The translations under genes and the position numbers were made by a program. Of a stretch of DNA of 6,578 nt, positions 1 to 6,541 are shown one piece after another (positions within the stretch are counted from its first letter, which is position 1; every line of letters starts with the position of its first letter). The stretch is from Gemmatimonadota bacterium. GTDB taxonomy: Bacteria; Gemmatimonadota; Gemmatimonadetes; Gemmatimonadales; GWC2-71-9. The notes beneath the pieces are model-generated. The model made no database searches. It was not told the DNA's origin and was given only the letters and a program-made list of their open reading frames with translations. The stretch is from positions 1-6,578 of the forward strand of contig QHTP01000216.1 of assembly GCA_003220855.1 (NCBI GenBank), read 5' to 3'.

Positions 1-1756
1 CGCCCAGCTCCCAGAACAGATGGCCGAACATCTGGGCTGGATTGTTCGTGTTGATGAGCTTCTCCATCCGCAGCGTCGCCCGGCCGGCGAACGGCGACGT
101 GCTGCTCTGCGTCGGGGTCGTCGAGTAAATCGCGTAGATCGAGTCCGCAGCGCAAGTCGACCCGCCGCCCGTCGGCCGGCACACGGTCCCGACGTACTGG
201 GGTCGATCGGAGACATCGTGGACCGTGATGACGGCCCGATTGATGGTCCCGGTGACGATCGAGTACTTCTCGATCAGGAAGTTGGGCAGCGCCTGGCGCC
301 ACAGCAGTAGCCGGGTGCTCGCGTCGAGGATCGACAGCTCGGTGCCGCCGGCGTCCGCCACGACGATGCGGTTGGCGTCGTAGTGGCCCAGCGTGTCGGC
401 CGGGAAGAGCGCGATACCCCACGGCACCGGACCGGCGGTGACGATGCCGGTGGGGCTGAAGGTCTTAGACGCGACGTCGAACACCTCGACCCGGCCGAGC
501 TGGTCGTTGGTGAGGTACAGCTCGCGCCGGTTCACGTTGTAGATCGCGTCCGCGATATGCCCGCCCAGGGGCAGCGGGCTCGTGATGCCAGCTACGACGA
601 CGACGGTGTCGACCCCCGTGCCCGACAGGGCCCGCACACCCAGCGCGCGGGGCCGTGACGCCCCCGTGATTAGGGTGCTCGTCTGCGAGTAAGCGCAGTT
701 ACGGGCGATGGCGAGGTCGCACGCGTAGCCGCGCACCACCACGCTCTTCGGGAGCGCGCTGTCGCCCAGCGGGAGCCCCAGCGCGAACGTCGAATCCACG
801 GTCGTGAGATTCCCCGCGCTGACGTTCGCAGTGTCGGCCTTGAGCGGCACGATCCCGACGAACGGCGGGGCGGCGCCGAGCGCCGTGTCCACCCGGAACC
901 CGATCCAGGAGATGCCGCTGGGATCGGTGGCGTGGACGGTGACGTTGTCGTTCACCTCGACCCGCGACGAGATCGTGTGCGATACGGTCGGTGGCGTGAG
1001 GTCGTTGCCGGGCGTTTGCACCGTCACAGTGACGGGAGGCGTGAGCGCCCGACGCCCGCCCGCGTCCACGGCGAACCCGGTCACGGTGAAGGAAGTGAAG
1101 CCGTTCTGCACTGTCAGCGTGTCCGAGTAGATCGTGTCGGGCGGCTGGCGCGCGGGCGGCGTGAACACGAGCGAGTCGGTGGGCGGCGTGGTCGGGTCGA
1201 CGACGGCGTTGCGCGGCACGATGATGAACCCGACGGTCGCGATGCCCCCGAGCTGGCGCGCCTCCACCTGCACGGGGATGTTCTTGCCCGAGGACGCGAC
1301 CGCGGGGGGAACGGGCTGGAGCAGGGTGACGGTGAGCGCCTGCACGTTCGACAGAAAGATGGTGATCGAATCGGTCGCAGAGTTGCCTGCAGCGTCGAAC
1401 GCGCGACCGACGATCTTGATGAGACCGCCGGCTCCCGAATTCGCCGGGAACGTGACCAGCTCGGCCAACGAAACGGTCGTCACCACCGACGCCGACGAGA
1501 AGATCGTGTCGGTCGTGGCGACATACCCACCCGAGAAGGTCAGTCGGATTTCTCTGAGAACCCGATCGTCGCTCGCGGCGACGCTGAAACTCAACCCGCT
1601 CCCGATCTGCTGCGTGTCGGCGCTCGTCGTCAGCTTGATCACGGGCGGGATCTGGTCAAACTGCACGTTGCCCGGGTTGCGGGCGGTTTCACATGCCCAG
1701 AGGCCCGCAAGCGCGACAATCCCCCACCAGCTCCGACTTGGTCGAACCTGCCGCAT
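1..1756 (-). CDS. Ig-like repeat / beta-propeller lipoprotein, 3' end outside window
   Basis: Seen: the minus-strand frame is open from the ATG at 1756 to the window edge (585 codons, no stop), so the C-terminus is missing. The N-terminus is a lipoprotein signal: Arg-rich start, hydrophobic stretch at residues 11-21, then LWAC with Cys22 as the lipidation site and Glu at +2. Roughly three Ig-like modules follow (about 31-135, 137-247, 250-364). They open with segments such as DQIPPVI or LTPPTV, contain D-rich turns (ASDD, ATDPSGI), and two close on AFDAAGN- or AVDAGG-type strands. Residues about 396-520 look like beta-propeller blades (ELYLTNDQLGRVEVFDV; RIVVADAGGTELSILDA), reminiscent of YVTN/NHL repeats. 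Start choice: GGGAG lies 5 nt upstream and the gene begins 12 nt after the pilQ stop, so it is probably co-transcribed. Inferred: an outer-membrane-anchored periplasmic or surface protein, perhaps a pilus accessory or adhesin. No function is recognised; it could instead be an unrelated surface protein. Confidence 0.92.
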   Translation of the reverse strand, partial: MRQVRPSRSWWGIVALAGLWACETARNPGNVQFDQIPPVIKLTTSADTQQIGSGLSFSVAASDDRVLREIRLTFSGGYVATTDTIFSSASVVTTVSLAELVTFPANSGAGGLIKIVGRAFDAAGNSATDSITIFLSNVQALTVTLLQPVPPAVASSGKNIPVQVEARQLGGIATVGFIIVPRNAVVDPTTPPTDSLVFTPPARQPPDTIYSDTLTVQNGFTSFTVTGFAVDAGGRRALTPPVTVTVQTPGNDLTPPTVSHTISSRVEVNDNVTVHATDPSGISWIGFRVDTALGAAPPFVGIVPLKADTANVSAGNLTTVDSTFALGLPLGDSALPKSVVVRGYACDLAIARNCAYSQTSTLITGASRPRALGVRALSGTGVDTVVVVAGITSPLPLGGHIADAIYNVNRRELYLTNDQLGRVEVFDVASKTFSPTGIVTAGPVPWGIALFPADTLGHYDANRIVVADAGGTELSILDASTRLLLWRQALPNFLIEKYSIVTGTINRAVITVHDVSDRPQYVGTVCRPTGGGSTCAADSIYAIYSTTPTQSSTSPFAGRATLRMEKLINTNNPAQMFGHLFWELG

Positions 1757-1761
1757 AATCG

Positions 1762-1766
1762 CTCCC
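1762..1766 (-). promoter_or_regulatory. Ribosome binding site of the lipoprotein gene
   Basis: GGGAG lies 5 nt before the ATG at 1756, inside the 12-nt gap after the pilQ stop codon (1771-1769). It supports this start. The gap has no room for a promoter or terminator, so the gene is likely read from the pilQ transcript. Confidence 0.7.
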
Positions 1767-1768
1767 GG

Positions 1769-3649
1769 CTACTTCCCGGTGCTGGGCGACACCAGGTCGT
1801 CGATGATGTGTGGCGTGATCAGAATCAAGAGATCGCGCCGCTCCTCCTGCTCCGACGTGAACCCGAACAGCTTCCCGACGAGCGGTAGGTCTACAAGGAA
1901 CGGGATTCCGGACTTCGTTACCGTGACCGAGGTCACGGTGAGGCCGCCGATGACCGCGGTTTCACCGTCGCTGACGAGGATCTGGTTGTCCGCCTGCTGC
2001 GTCTGGAACGTGAAGCCGATGTCCACCGAGGCCGGCTTCACGCTCGAGTTCTCGGCGTGCACCTCCATGAGCACCTGACGGTTCGCGGTCACGTGCGGCG
2101 TCACCTTGAGGTTGATGCCGGTCTGCTCGAACCGCACCGTCGCGCGCGGTGGCGCGTTCCCGCCGGTCGCCGAGCTGACGTCGATCACGCGGATCGGCAC
2201 GCGGTCGCCCACCAGGATCTCGGCCGGCCGGTTGTCGAGGGTCGTGATCGTCGGCTCGGCCTGGAGGTCCGCCAGCTCGACGCGCTGCAGCGCCTGCAAG
2301 AACGTCGACAGGTTGAAATTGCCGATGGCCGTCGAAAAGATCAGGTTCAGCGCCGGGTTGACGATCTCCTGGTCGGCGTTGCCGAGCGCGGAAAGCGAGT
2401 TGCCGCCGAGATCGACGATCACCTGGTCGGGTGAGAAGTTGCCCTGCGGCACGAGCGCGCCCGTATTGGGATCGAGCTTGGCGGTCCGCGGATCGGGCCG
2501 CTGGATGAGCTTGTTGAAGAACTGGGTCTGGGAGCCGAGATCGTACTTGAGGCCGAGCTCCTCCACGTCGGTGCGGTCCACGAAGATGATCTTCGCCTGG
2601 ATCGAGACCTGCGGCGTGCGGATATCGAGCCCCTTGACGAAATCTTCGACCCGGCTGATGCGGCTCGAGATCTCGGTGATGACGAGGGCGTTGGTGGTCG
2701 AGTCGGCGACCGCCTTGCCGCGCTGCGTGAGGATCGATTGTATCGACGGCACCAGCGCCGAGGCGCGGGCGTAGTTGATGCGCACCAGGCGCGTCTCCAC
2801 CGGCACGGTCGAGTCGGCGCGCGCCAGGTCTTTCTTGTCGATGACCTGAATGATCCCGCCCTCGAGGGTCGTGGCAGCGAGCGCCTGCGACTCGAGCACC
2901 GCCGCGAACGCGAGGTCCCACGGCTGGTTCTTGATTTCCGCCGATACGGTGCCCTTGATCTCCTTTGAGAGCACGATGGTCCGGCCGCTGAACGCCGCGA
3001 AGCCCGCGACCACCTCCCGGATGTCGGAATTGTCCCACGTGACGGTGATGCGCGGCGCCTGCGATTGCTCGCCGTCGCGCGCGTGCGCCGCCAGATACTC
3101 GTCGATCGAAAGCTCCGGGCCGCTCGCCGCGGGGGTCACCACCCGCGCGGCCTGCCCGCCCCGGCTCGAGGGCGGCGACGCCGGCGCGGGAGCGCTGGCC
3201 ACGTCGGGGACGCTCGCGGCGCTCTGGCTCGACCATGCCGCGAACGCGGTGCGCTCGGTGCCGATCTTCACGCGCACCTGGCCGGCGCGCCGCTCGATCT
3301 GGTAATCCTTGAGCACGTCGAGATCGATCACCACGCGCACGACCCCGGGGCGAAATTGCGCGTAGCGGATGTTCCGGATGCCGCCGCGATTTTGACCGTC
3401 GTACAGCACGGCGGGCGCGGCGAGCCGGGCGCCCTGCAAATCGATCACCAGGCGGGCGGGACTGGCCAACGTGAAGTCCTGCACCTCGACCGCACCCTGG
3501 AGATCAATCACGACCTCCACGCTGCGCGCCGCGGGGAGCACGCTGACGGCCTTGACCTCGCCGTCGCGAGACGCCGCTCCCCGTATCCCCGGGCTTGCGC
3601 CCGGGATCAGCACGACCAGCCACGCGGCGAGGGTCGCGATGTACCTCAT
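1769..3649 (-). CDS. pilQ: Type IV pilus outer-membrane secretin PilQ
   Basis: Forms the multimeric outer-membrane channel through which the pilus is extended and retracted. The protein is 626 aa. Residues 1-26 are a signal peptide. An AMIN domain (about 33-128, with VIDLQGA repeated at 47-53 and 68-74) should bind peptidoglycan. A Pro/Ser/Ala-rich linker covers about 135-180. The N0/STN domain is at about 203-272 and N1 (Secretin_N) at about 283-345. The secretin barrel domain extends to about 616, with hallmarks GDRVPIRVID (481-490), GINLKVTPHV (511-520), VSDGETAVIGGL (559-570), GIPFLVDLPLVGKLF (581-595) and the terminal LLILITPHII (607-616). There is one AMIN domain, where several proteobacterial PilQs have two or more. 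The ATG overlaps the pilP stop by 4 nt and is preceded by a near-perfect Shine-Dalgarno sequence. The lipoprotein gene follows after 12 nt. Identity is essentially certain from domain order and operon position. Confidence 0.98.
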   Translation of the reverse strand: MRYIATLAAWLVVLIPGASPGIRGAASRDGEVKAVSVLPAARSVEVVIDLQGAVEVQDFTLASPARLVIDLQGARLAAPAVLYDGQNRGGIRNIRYAQFRPGVVRVVIDLDVLKDYQIERRAGQVRVKIGTERTAFAAWSSQSAASVPDVASAPAPASPPSSRGGQAARVVTPAASGPELSIDEYLAAHARDGEQSQAPRITVTWDNSDIREVVAGFAAFSGRTIVLSKEIKGTVSAEIKNQPWDLAFAAVLESQALAATTLEGGIIQVIDKKDLARADSTVPVETRLVRINYARASALVPSIQSILTQRGKAVADSTTNALVITEISSRISRVEDFVKGLDIRTPQVSIQAKIIFVDRTDVEELGLKYDLGSQTQFFNKLIQRPDPRTAKLDPNTGALVPQGNFSPDQVIVDLGGNSLSALGNADQEIVNPALNLIFSTAIGNFNLSTFLQALQRVELADLQAEPTITTLDNRPAEILVGDRVPIRVIDVSSATGGNAPPRATVRFEQTGINLKVTPHVTANRQVLMEVHAENSSVKPASVDIGFTFQTQQADNQILVSDGETAVIGGLTVTSVTVTKSGIPFLVDLPLVGKLFGFTSEQEERRDLLILITPHIIDDLVSPSTGK

Positions 3650-4104
3650 GGCGTTACCTCCTGCTTGGCGAGCTGCAGGCTCTCCTGCCGCTCGAAGCCG
3701 AACTCCTGCACCGTAAACACGATTTCGCGCGGGCGGATCGCGGTGACCTTGAGACGCCCGATGATGTCGCGCGGCTTCACCCGGTAGATCTTGTTGTTCG
3801 TCACGTCGCGCAGCACCGCGACGCTGCGCGCCGTGAACCGGCCGTCGTAGTAGATCCCGACGAGCTTCAGGTCCGACAAGAGCGGCCGGATGTCCCCCGA
3901 CTTGAGCAGCGACAGGAACGGATCCCGCCCGCCACCCTCGTAGGAGTAGACCTCGCGCACCAACACCGGCGCCGCCGTGCTGTCCGCTTTGGCCGCATCG
4001 GCCTTCGCGCTGTCGGGCTTCGCGACCGGCTTGGGCTTCGCCTGCGACGCCAGCGGCCCGACCGCGACCAGTGCCGCCAGCACGACCGCGCTGCGCGCCC
4101 TCAC
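3646..4104 (-). CDS. pilP: Type IV pilus assembly protein PilP (GTG start)
   Basis: Periplasmic linker between the PilN/PilO inner-membrane platform and the N-terminal domains of PilQ. The product is 152 aa. Residues 1-22 form a signal peptide (hydrophobic 6-18, ending ASQA). An Ala/Lys/Asp-rich low-complexity linker (about 23-46) follows. The conserved GGGRDPF segment (57-63) precedes the folded beta domain: LVGIYYDG (81-88), a variable strand ending NKIYRVKPRD, and IVFTVQEFG near the end. The start is GTG, overlapping the pilO stop as GTGA, with GGAGGGGG just upstream. The frame stays open further upstream inside pilO, but those residues lack PilP character and no in-frame ATG lies within the mature gene. 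Oddity: there is no cysteine at all, so the lipobox of classical proteobacterial PilP is absent and export via signal peptidase I is more likely. A divergent PilP-family reading is firm given gene order. Confidence 0.92.
   Translation of the reverse strand: MRARSAVVLAALVAVGPLASQAKPKPVAKPDSAKADAAKADSTAAPVLVREVYSYEGGGRDPFLSLLKSGDIRPLLSDLKLVGIYYDGRFTARSVAVLRDVTNNKIYRVKPRDIIGRLKVTAIRPREIVFTVQEFGFERQESLQLAKQEVTP
3654..3662 (-). promoter_or_regulatory. Strong ribosome binding site of pilQ
   Basis: AGGAGGTAA, an almost complete complement of the 16S rRNA 3' end, lies inside the 3' end of pilP. The GGAGG core is 7 nt from the pilQ ATG. It is clearly the strongest ribosome site in the operon and fixes the pilQ start. 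It fits the higher copy number needed for a secretin ring (inference). Confidence 0.85.
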
Positions 4105-4754
4105 TCGCGTCCCCCTCCCCCCGGCTCCCCCGCCGGCCGCGCCGCCGGCTTCTTCCCGGGCACGGGCGGCGCTGCCGCCGCCTTCACGAAGGTGCGGATC
4201 GAGAACTGCGCCTCGAGCAGCGCACCCAGTGTATCGGCCAGGAAGTGCATGGCCTGCTGCTGCGCCGGCTTGAGGTTCACGGCCTCGGGCACGATGATGC
4301 GGTTGAGGCTCGCGATGTCGGACAGAAACTCGCCCAACTGGTCGTAGTGCCCGATGATCTCGAGGCGGTACTTGTAGGTGTCGAAGGGCGAGCCCGCCTC
4401 CACGGCCAGGGGTTCGAGGCGCCCGATCGTCACGCCCCGGATTTTTGCCTTGGTCGAGATGTCGTCGATCAGCGCCGGCACCTCGTTTTTCTCGGGCACG
4501 AGGCGGCGCATCACGCCGAGCAGCGACGTGTACTCCTCGACCTTGCGGCGCAGGTCTTCGACGGTGCCGCTCGCGAGATCCTGCTTGGCGCGATCGATGA
4601 TGCGCTGCAGGCTGTCGATCTCGACCCGCGTCGACTCGATCTGCTGGCCGGTGGGCTGCGCCCAATAGTTCCAGAAGGCCCACCCCAGTCCCGCCATGGC
4701 GATCGTGATGAGCAGCATCACCTGGCTCTGTCTGTCCTGCGGTAACAGGGCCAT
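4101..4754 (-). CDS. pilO: Type IV pilus inner-membrane platform protein PilO
   Basis: Inner-membrane protein that heterodimerises with PilN and contacts PilP, forming the alignment complex under the secretin. The product is 217 aa. It has a short cytoplasmic N-terminus (1-10), one transmembrane helix (about 11-29), a coiled-coil-like helix (about 35-85, charged heptad-like spacing) and a ferredoxin-like periplasmic core (about 88-190). Conserved landmarks are LVPEKNEVPALIDDIS (85-100), GVTIGRLEP (107-115), and the stretch from YKYRLEIIGHYDQL (127-140) to SLNRIIVPEAVNL (149-161). The C-terminal tail (about 192-217) is low-complexity Pro/Ala/Gly/Lys and probably disordered. The ATG at 4754 follows GAGGT, which overlaps the pilN stop 4 nt upstream. 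Its stop overlaps the pilP start by 4 nt. Size and layout match the PilO family. Confidence 0.95.
   Translation of the reverse strand: MALLPQDRQSQVMLLITIAMAGLGWAFWNYWAQPTGQQIESTRVEIDSLQRIIDRAKQDLASGTVEDLRRKVEEYTSLLGVMRRLVPEKNEVPALIDDISTKAKIRGVTIGRLEPLAVEAGSPFDTYKYRLEIIGHYDQLGEFLSDIASLNRIIVPEAVNLKPAQQQAMHFLADTLGALLEAQFSIRTFVKAAAAPPVPGKKPAARPAGEPGGGGRE
4111..4118 (-). promoter_or_regulatory. Ribosome binding site deciding the pilP GTG start
   Basis: GGAGGGGG ends 6 nt before the GTG at 4104 and lies within the last codons of pilO. Combined with the GTGA stop/start overlap and the signal peptide that begins right there, it selects this GTG over any upstream start in the same open frame. Confidence 0.75.
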
Positions 4755-4758
4755 GGCG

Positions 4759-5466
4759 CTACCTCACCGACCGGGACACGGGCTGGGTACGGATGTAGAC
4801 CGAGTCCGCCACCCGATACCGCACCGACACGTTGAACGCCGTCACCGGCCGGTCGGCCTCGATGACGGTGGACGACGTCGCGGGCGTCACATCGGTCAGC
4901 CAGGGGGACGCCGCGAGCTGCCGCAGGAACGTGGTATACGCCTGGATGTCGACCGTGCTTCCGGTGATCCACACGCGGACCACCGGCGTCCCCGTCGAGT
5001 CCATCGCCCCGGCGGCGACCGGCGCCGCCGCCGGCGCGCTCGCCCCGCCCATCGCCGTCACGCCGTTCAACCAGGTGTAGGGCGGCAGGGCCTTGGTGAT
5101 CTGGTCGAGCACGTGCGGCCAGATGTAGCGGTCCGCGTCGATGCCACGGATGATGTTGATTTGTGCGACCAGGGAGTCGCGGATCTTCTCCGATTGGCGC
5201 TTCTGCGCGATCACGGCGTCGAAGCGCCGCTTCTCGACCCGCACCCCGTCGAGCCGCGACTCGAGCACGCGCAGGCGCGTGCTCTGGGTGATGAACAGCA
5301 GCAGGCCGCCCCCGACCACGATCACGGAGGCCGCGCTCGCGGTGAGGAGCCAGGGGTTCTTGACGCTGGCCAAGAGCCCCTGGAAGTCGGGGAGTGCGAG
5401 CTTGAAGCCGGCACCGCCGCCCGCCGCCTTCTTTTTCTTGCCGGGGAGTAAATTGATTTCGATCAT
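4759..5466 (-). CDS. pilN: Type IV pilus inner-membrane platform protein PilN
   Basis: Inner-membrane partner of PilO whose cytoplasmic N-terminus binds PilM. The product is 235 aa. The N-terminal MIEINLLPG contains the INLLP motif (4-8) that inserts into a PilM groove in characterised systems. A Lys/Gly-rich stretch follows. The transmembrane helix is at about 38-59, a coiled-coil helix at about 60-105, and the ferredoxin-like periplasmic domain at about 108-222. The latter has the family landmarks LPPYTWLNGV (127-136) and the ITGSTVDIQAYTTFLRQL segment (167-184) before SPWLTDV. An Ala/Gly/Pro-rich loop (about 141-158) interrupts the periplasmic domain. The ATG overlaps the pilM stop (ATGA) and is preceded by GAGG at 8 nt, only a moderate ribosome site, so translation is probably coupled to pilM. 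Classification is secure from the N-terminal motif, topology and gene order. Confidence 0.95.
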   Translation of the reverse strand: MIEINLLPGKKKKAAGGGAGFKLALPDFQGLLASVKNPWLLTASAASVIVVGGGLLLFITQSTRLRVLESRLDGVRVEKRRFDAVIAQKRQSEKIRDSLVAQINIIRGIDADRYIWPHVLDQITKALPPYTWLNGVTAMGGASAPAAAPVAAGAMDSTGTPVVRVWITGSTVDIQAYTTFLRQLAASPWLTDVTPATSSTVIEADRPVTAFNVSVRYRVADSVYIRTQPVSRSVR

Positions 5467-6515
5467 GCGGCGCGCCTCAGCGCCAGGCCCACCGTCAGCA
5501 TCAGCAGCGGCGCGACCTCGTCCACCGAGATCGACTCGAACACGCTGTCCCGCACCTTGAGGCGCTGCACCGGGCTCGCGAGCTCCACCGGCACCCGCAA
5601 CCGGTTCGAGAGCGCCTCGTTCAGACCGGGCACGCGCGCGCCGCCGCCGATCGTGTACACGCGACCGAGTCCCCCGGCCGACCGCGACGCCGTCGCGAGG
5701 AACGCCGCCGCCCGCTCCACCCCCACCGCGATCTCCTCGCCCCGCGCGTCGACGTACTGCGCCAGGTCGGCGCTCTGCGTCTGCCCCTGGATGACCCGCT
5801 CGGAGTCCTCGGCCGACAGCCCTTTCTCCCGCTGGAGGTCCTCCCGGAACCGCCGCGTGCCCACCGACAGGTCCCGCGTCAGCACCGGCACGCCGTCTTC
5901 CAGGATGTTCACGTTGGTCACTTCGTGACCGATGTTGACCAGCCCCACGACTCCCTGCATCGCGTCGGGATGGTTCAGCTCGAACGCGTTGTGGATCGCG
6001 AACGCGTCCACGTCGATGATCGCCGGCTCGAGCCCGGCCTCCCCCAACAGCGACGTGCGGCTCTCCACCAGCTCGCGCTTGGCGGCCACGAGCAGCACGT
6101 TCATCTGCAGCCCCTCCGCATCCGGGTCGAGGATCTGAAAGTCGAGCTCCACGTTGGCCATGTCGAACGGCACGTGCTGCTCGGCCTCCCAGCGGATCAC
6201 TTCCCGGGCGTCCCCTTCCTTCATCCGGTCCATCTGGATCTTCTTGACGATCACGTCCCGGCCCCCGACCGCCGTCACCACCGACTTCTGCTTCACCCCA
6301 GCAGTGGAAAAGAGACCTCGGATCGCTTCCGCTACGATCCCGGGGTCCATCACCTCCCCCTCCACGATGGCATCGGCGGCGACTTCGGTGGTGGCCACCT
6401 TGACCAGCTCCGCCTCGCTGCCGGAATGGTCGATCACGGCCACCTTGATGATGCCGGAGCCGATGTCCAAGCCGACTGAGGTTTTTTTGCCGCCCAAGAA
6501 CCCAAAAAGGGCCAT
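5463..6515 (-). CDS. pilM: Type IV pilus assembly protein PilM (actin/FtsA-like ATP-binding)
   Basis: Cytoplasmic, membrane-associated actin-fold protein that binds ATP and the PilN N-terminus, connecting the alignment complex to the pilus motor side. The product is 350 aa, normal for the family. Phosphate-1 motif VGLDIGSGIIKV is at residues 14-25, the PilM-typical EVIRWEAEQHVPF at 105-117, the phosphate-2-like loop VNIGHEVTN at 193-201, and the adenosine motif YTIGGGARVPG at 287-297. The stretch RVIQGQ (240-245) lies in the helical C-terminal part. In phosphate-2, Asn194 stands where many actin-fold ATPases have Asp. The start is certain: an in-frame TAG lies 9 nt upstream of the ATG. The ribosome site is weak (AGG, 5 nt spacer), the weakest in the operon. 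The N-terminal MALFGFLGGKK precedes the first motif, as is common in PilM. The gene heads the operon and its stop overlaps pilN. Confidence 0.97.
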   Translation of the reverse strand: MALFGFLGGKKTSVGLDIGSGIIKVAVIDHSGSEAELVKVATTEVAADAIVEGEVMDPGIVAEAIRGLFSTAGVKQKSVVTAVGGRDVIVKKIQMDRMKEGDAREVIRWEAEQHVPFDMANVELDFQILDPDAEGLQMNVLLVAAKRELVESRTSLLGEAGLEPAIIDVDAFAIHNAFELNHPDAMQGVVGLVNIGHEVTNVNILEDGVPVLTRDLSVGTRRFREDLQREKGLSAEDSERVIQGQTQSADLAQYVDARGEEIAVGVERAAAFLATASRSAGGLGRVYTIGGGARVPGLNEALSNRLRVPVELASPVQRLKVRDSVFESISVDEVAPLLMLTVGLALRRAA

Positions 6516-6541
6516 AAGTGCCTAGGGGTTAAAGACAAGAT

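Noticed and set aside
1..1756. Naming the lipoprotein PilY1, TsaP or a pilotin
   Set aside because: It lacks the LysM domain of TsaP and the TPR repeats of PilF-type pilotins, and the visible part shows no von Willebrand A domain or PilY1-type calcium motif; only the general adhesin/accessory analogy holds.
1757..1768. Terminator or promoter between pilQ and the lipoprotein gene
   Set aside because: The gap is only 12 nt and holds just the ribosome site; there is no inverted repeat.
932..2078. Long plus-strand open frames (932-1888 and 1134-2078) opposite the lipoprotein gene and the pilQ 3' end
   Set aside because: The translations are Arg/His-rich or Ser/Thr-rich without domain character, lie antisense to a frame with clear lipobox and Ig-like features, and are typical of high-GC antisense frames.
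1962..3236. Second minus-strand frame of 424 codons inside pilQ
   Set aside because: It is out of frame with the recognisable secretin and gives an Arg/Gly-rich, repeat-poor translation typical of an alternative frame in high-GC DNA.
3595..4347. Plus-strand open frame of 250 codons opposite pilP and pilO
   Set aside because: Arg/Pro-rich translation with no recognisable domain; it is a mirror of the GC-rich pil genes.
4105..4683. Upstream extension of the PilP frame on the minus strand to an ATG at 4683
   Set aside because: This part overlaps pilO almost entirely, is Arg/Ala-rich without PilP features, and would bury the signal peptide; the GTG at 4104 with a strong ribosome site and GTGA overlap is better.
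5925..6479. Plus-strand open frame rich in His, Asp and Leu opposite pilM
   Set aside because: It is the complement of PilM codons, with no ribosome site or domain noted; pilM on the other strand is unambiguous.
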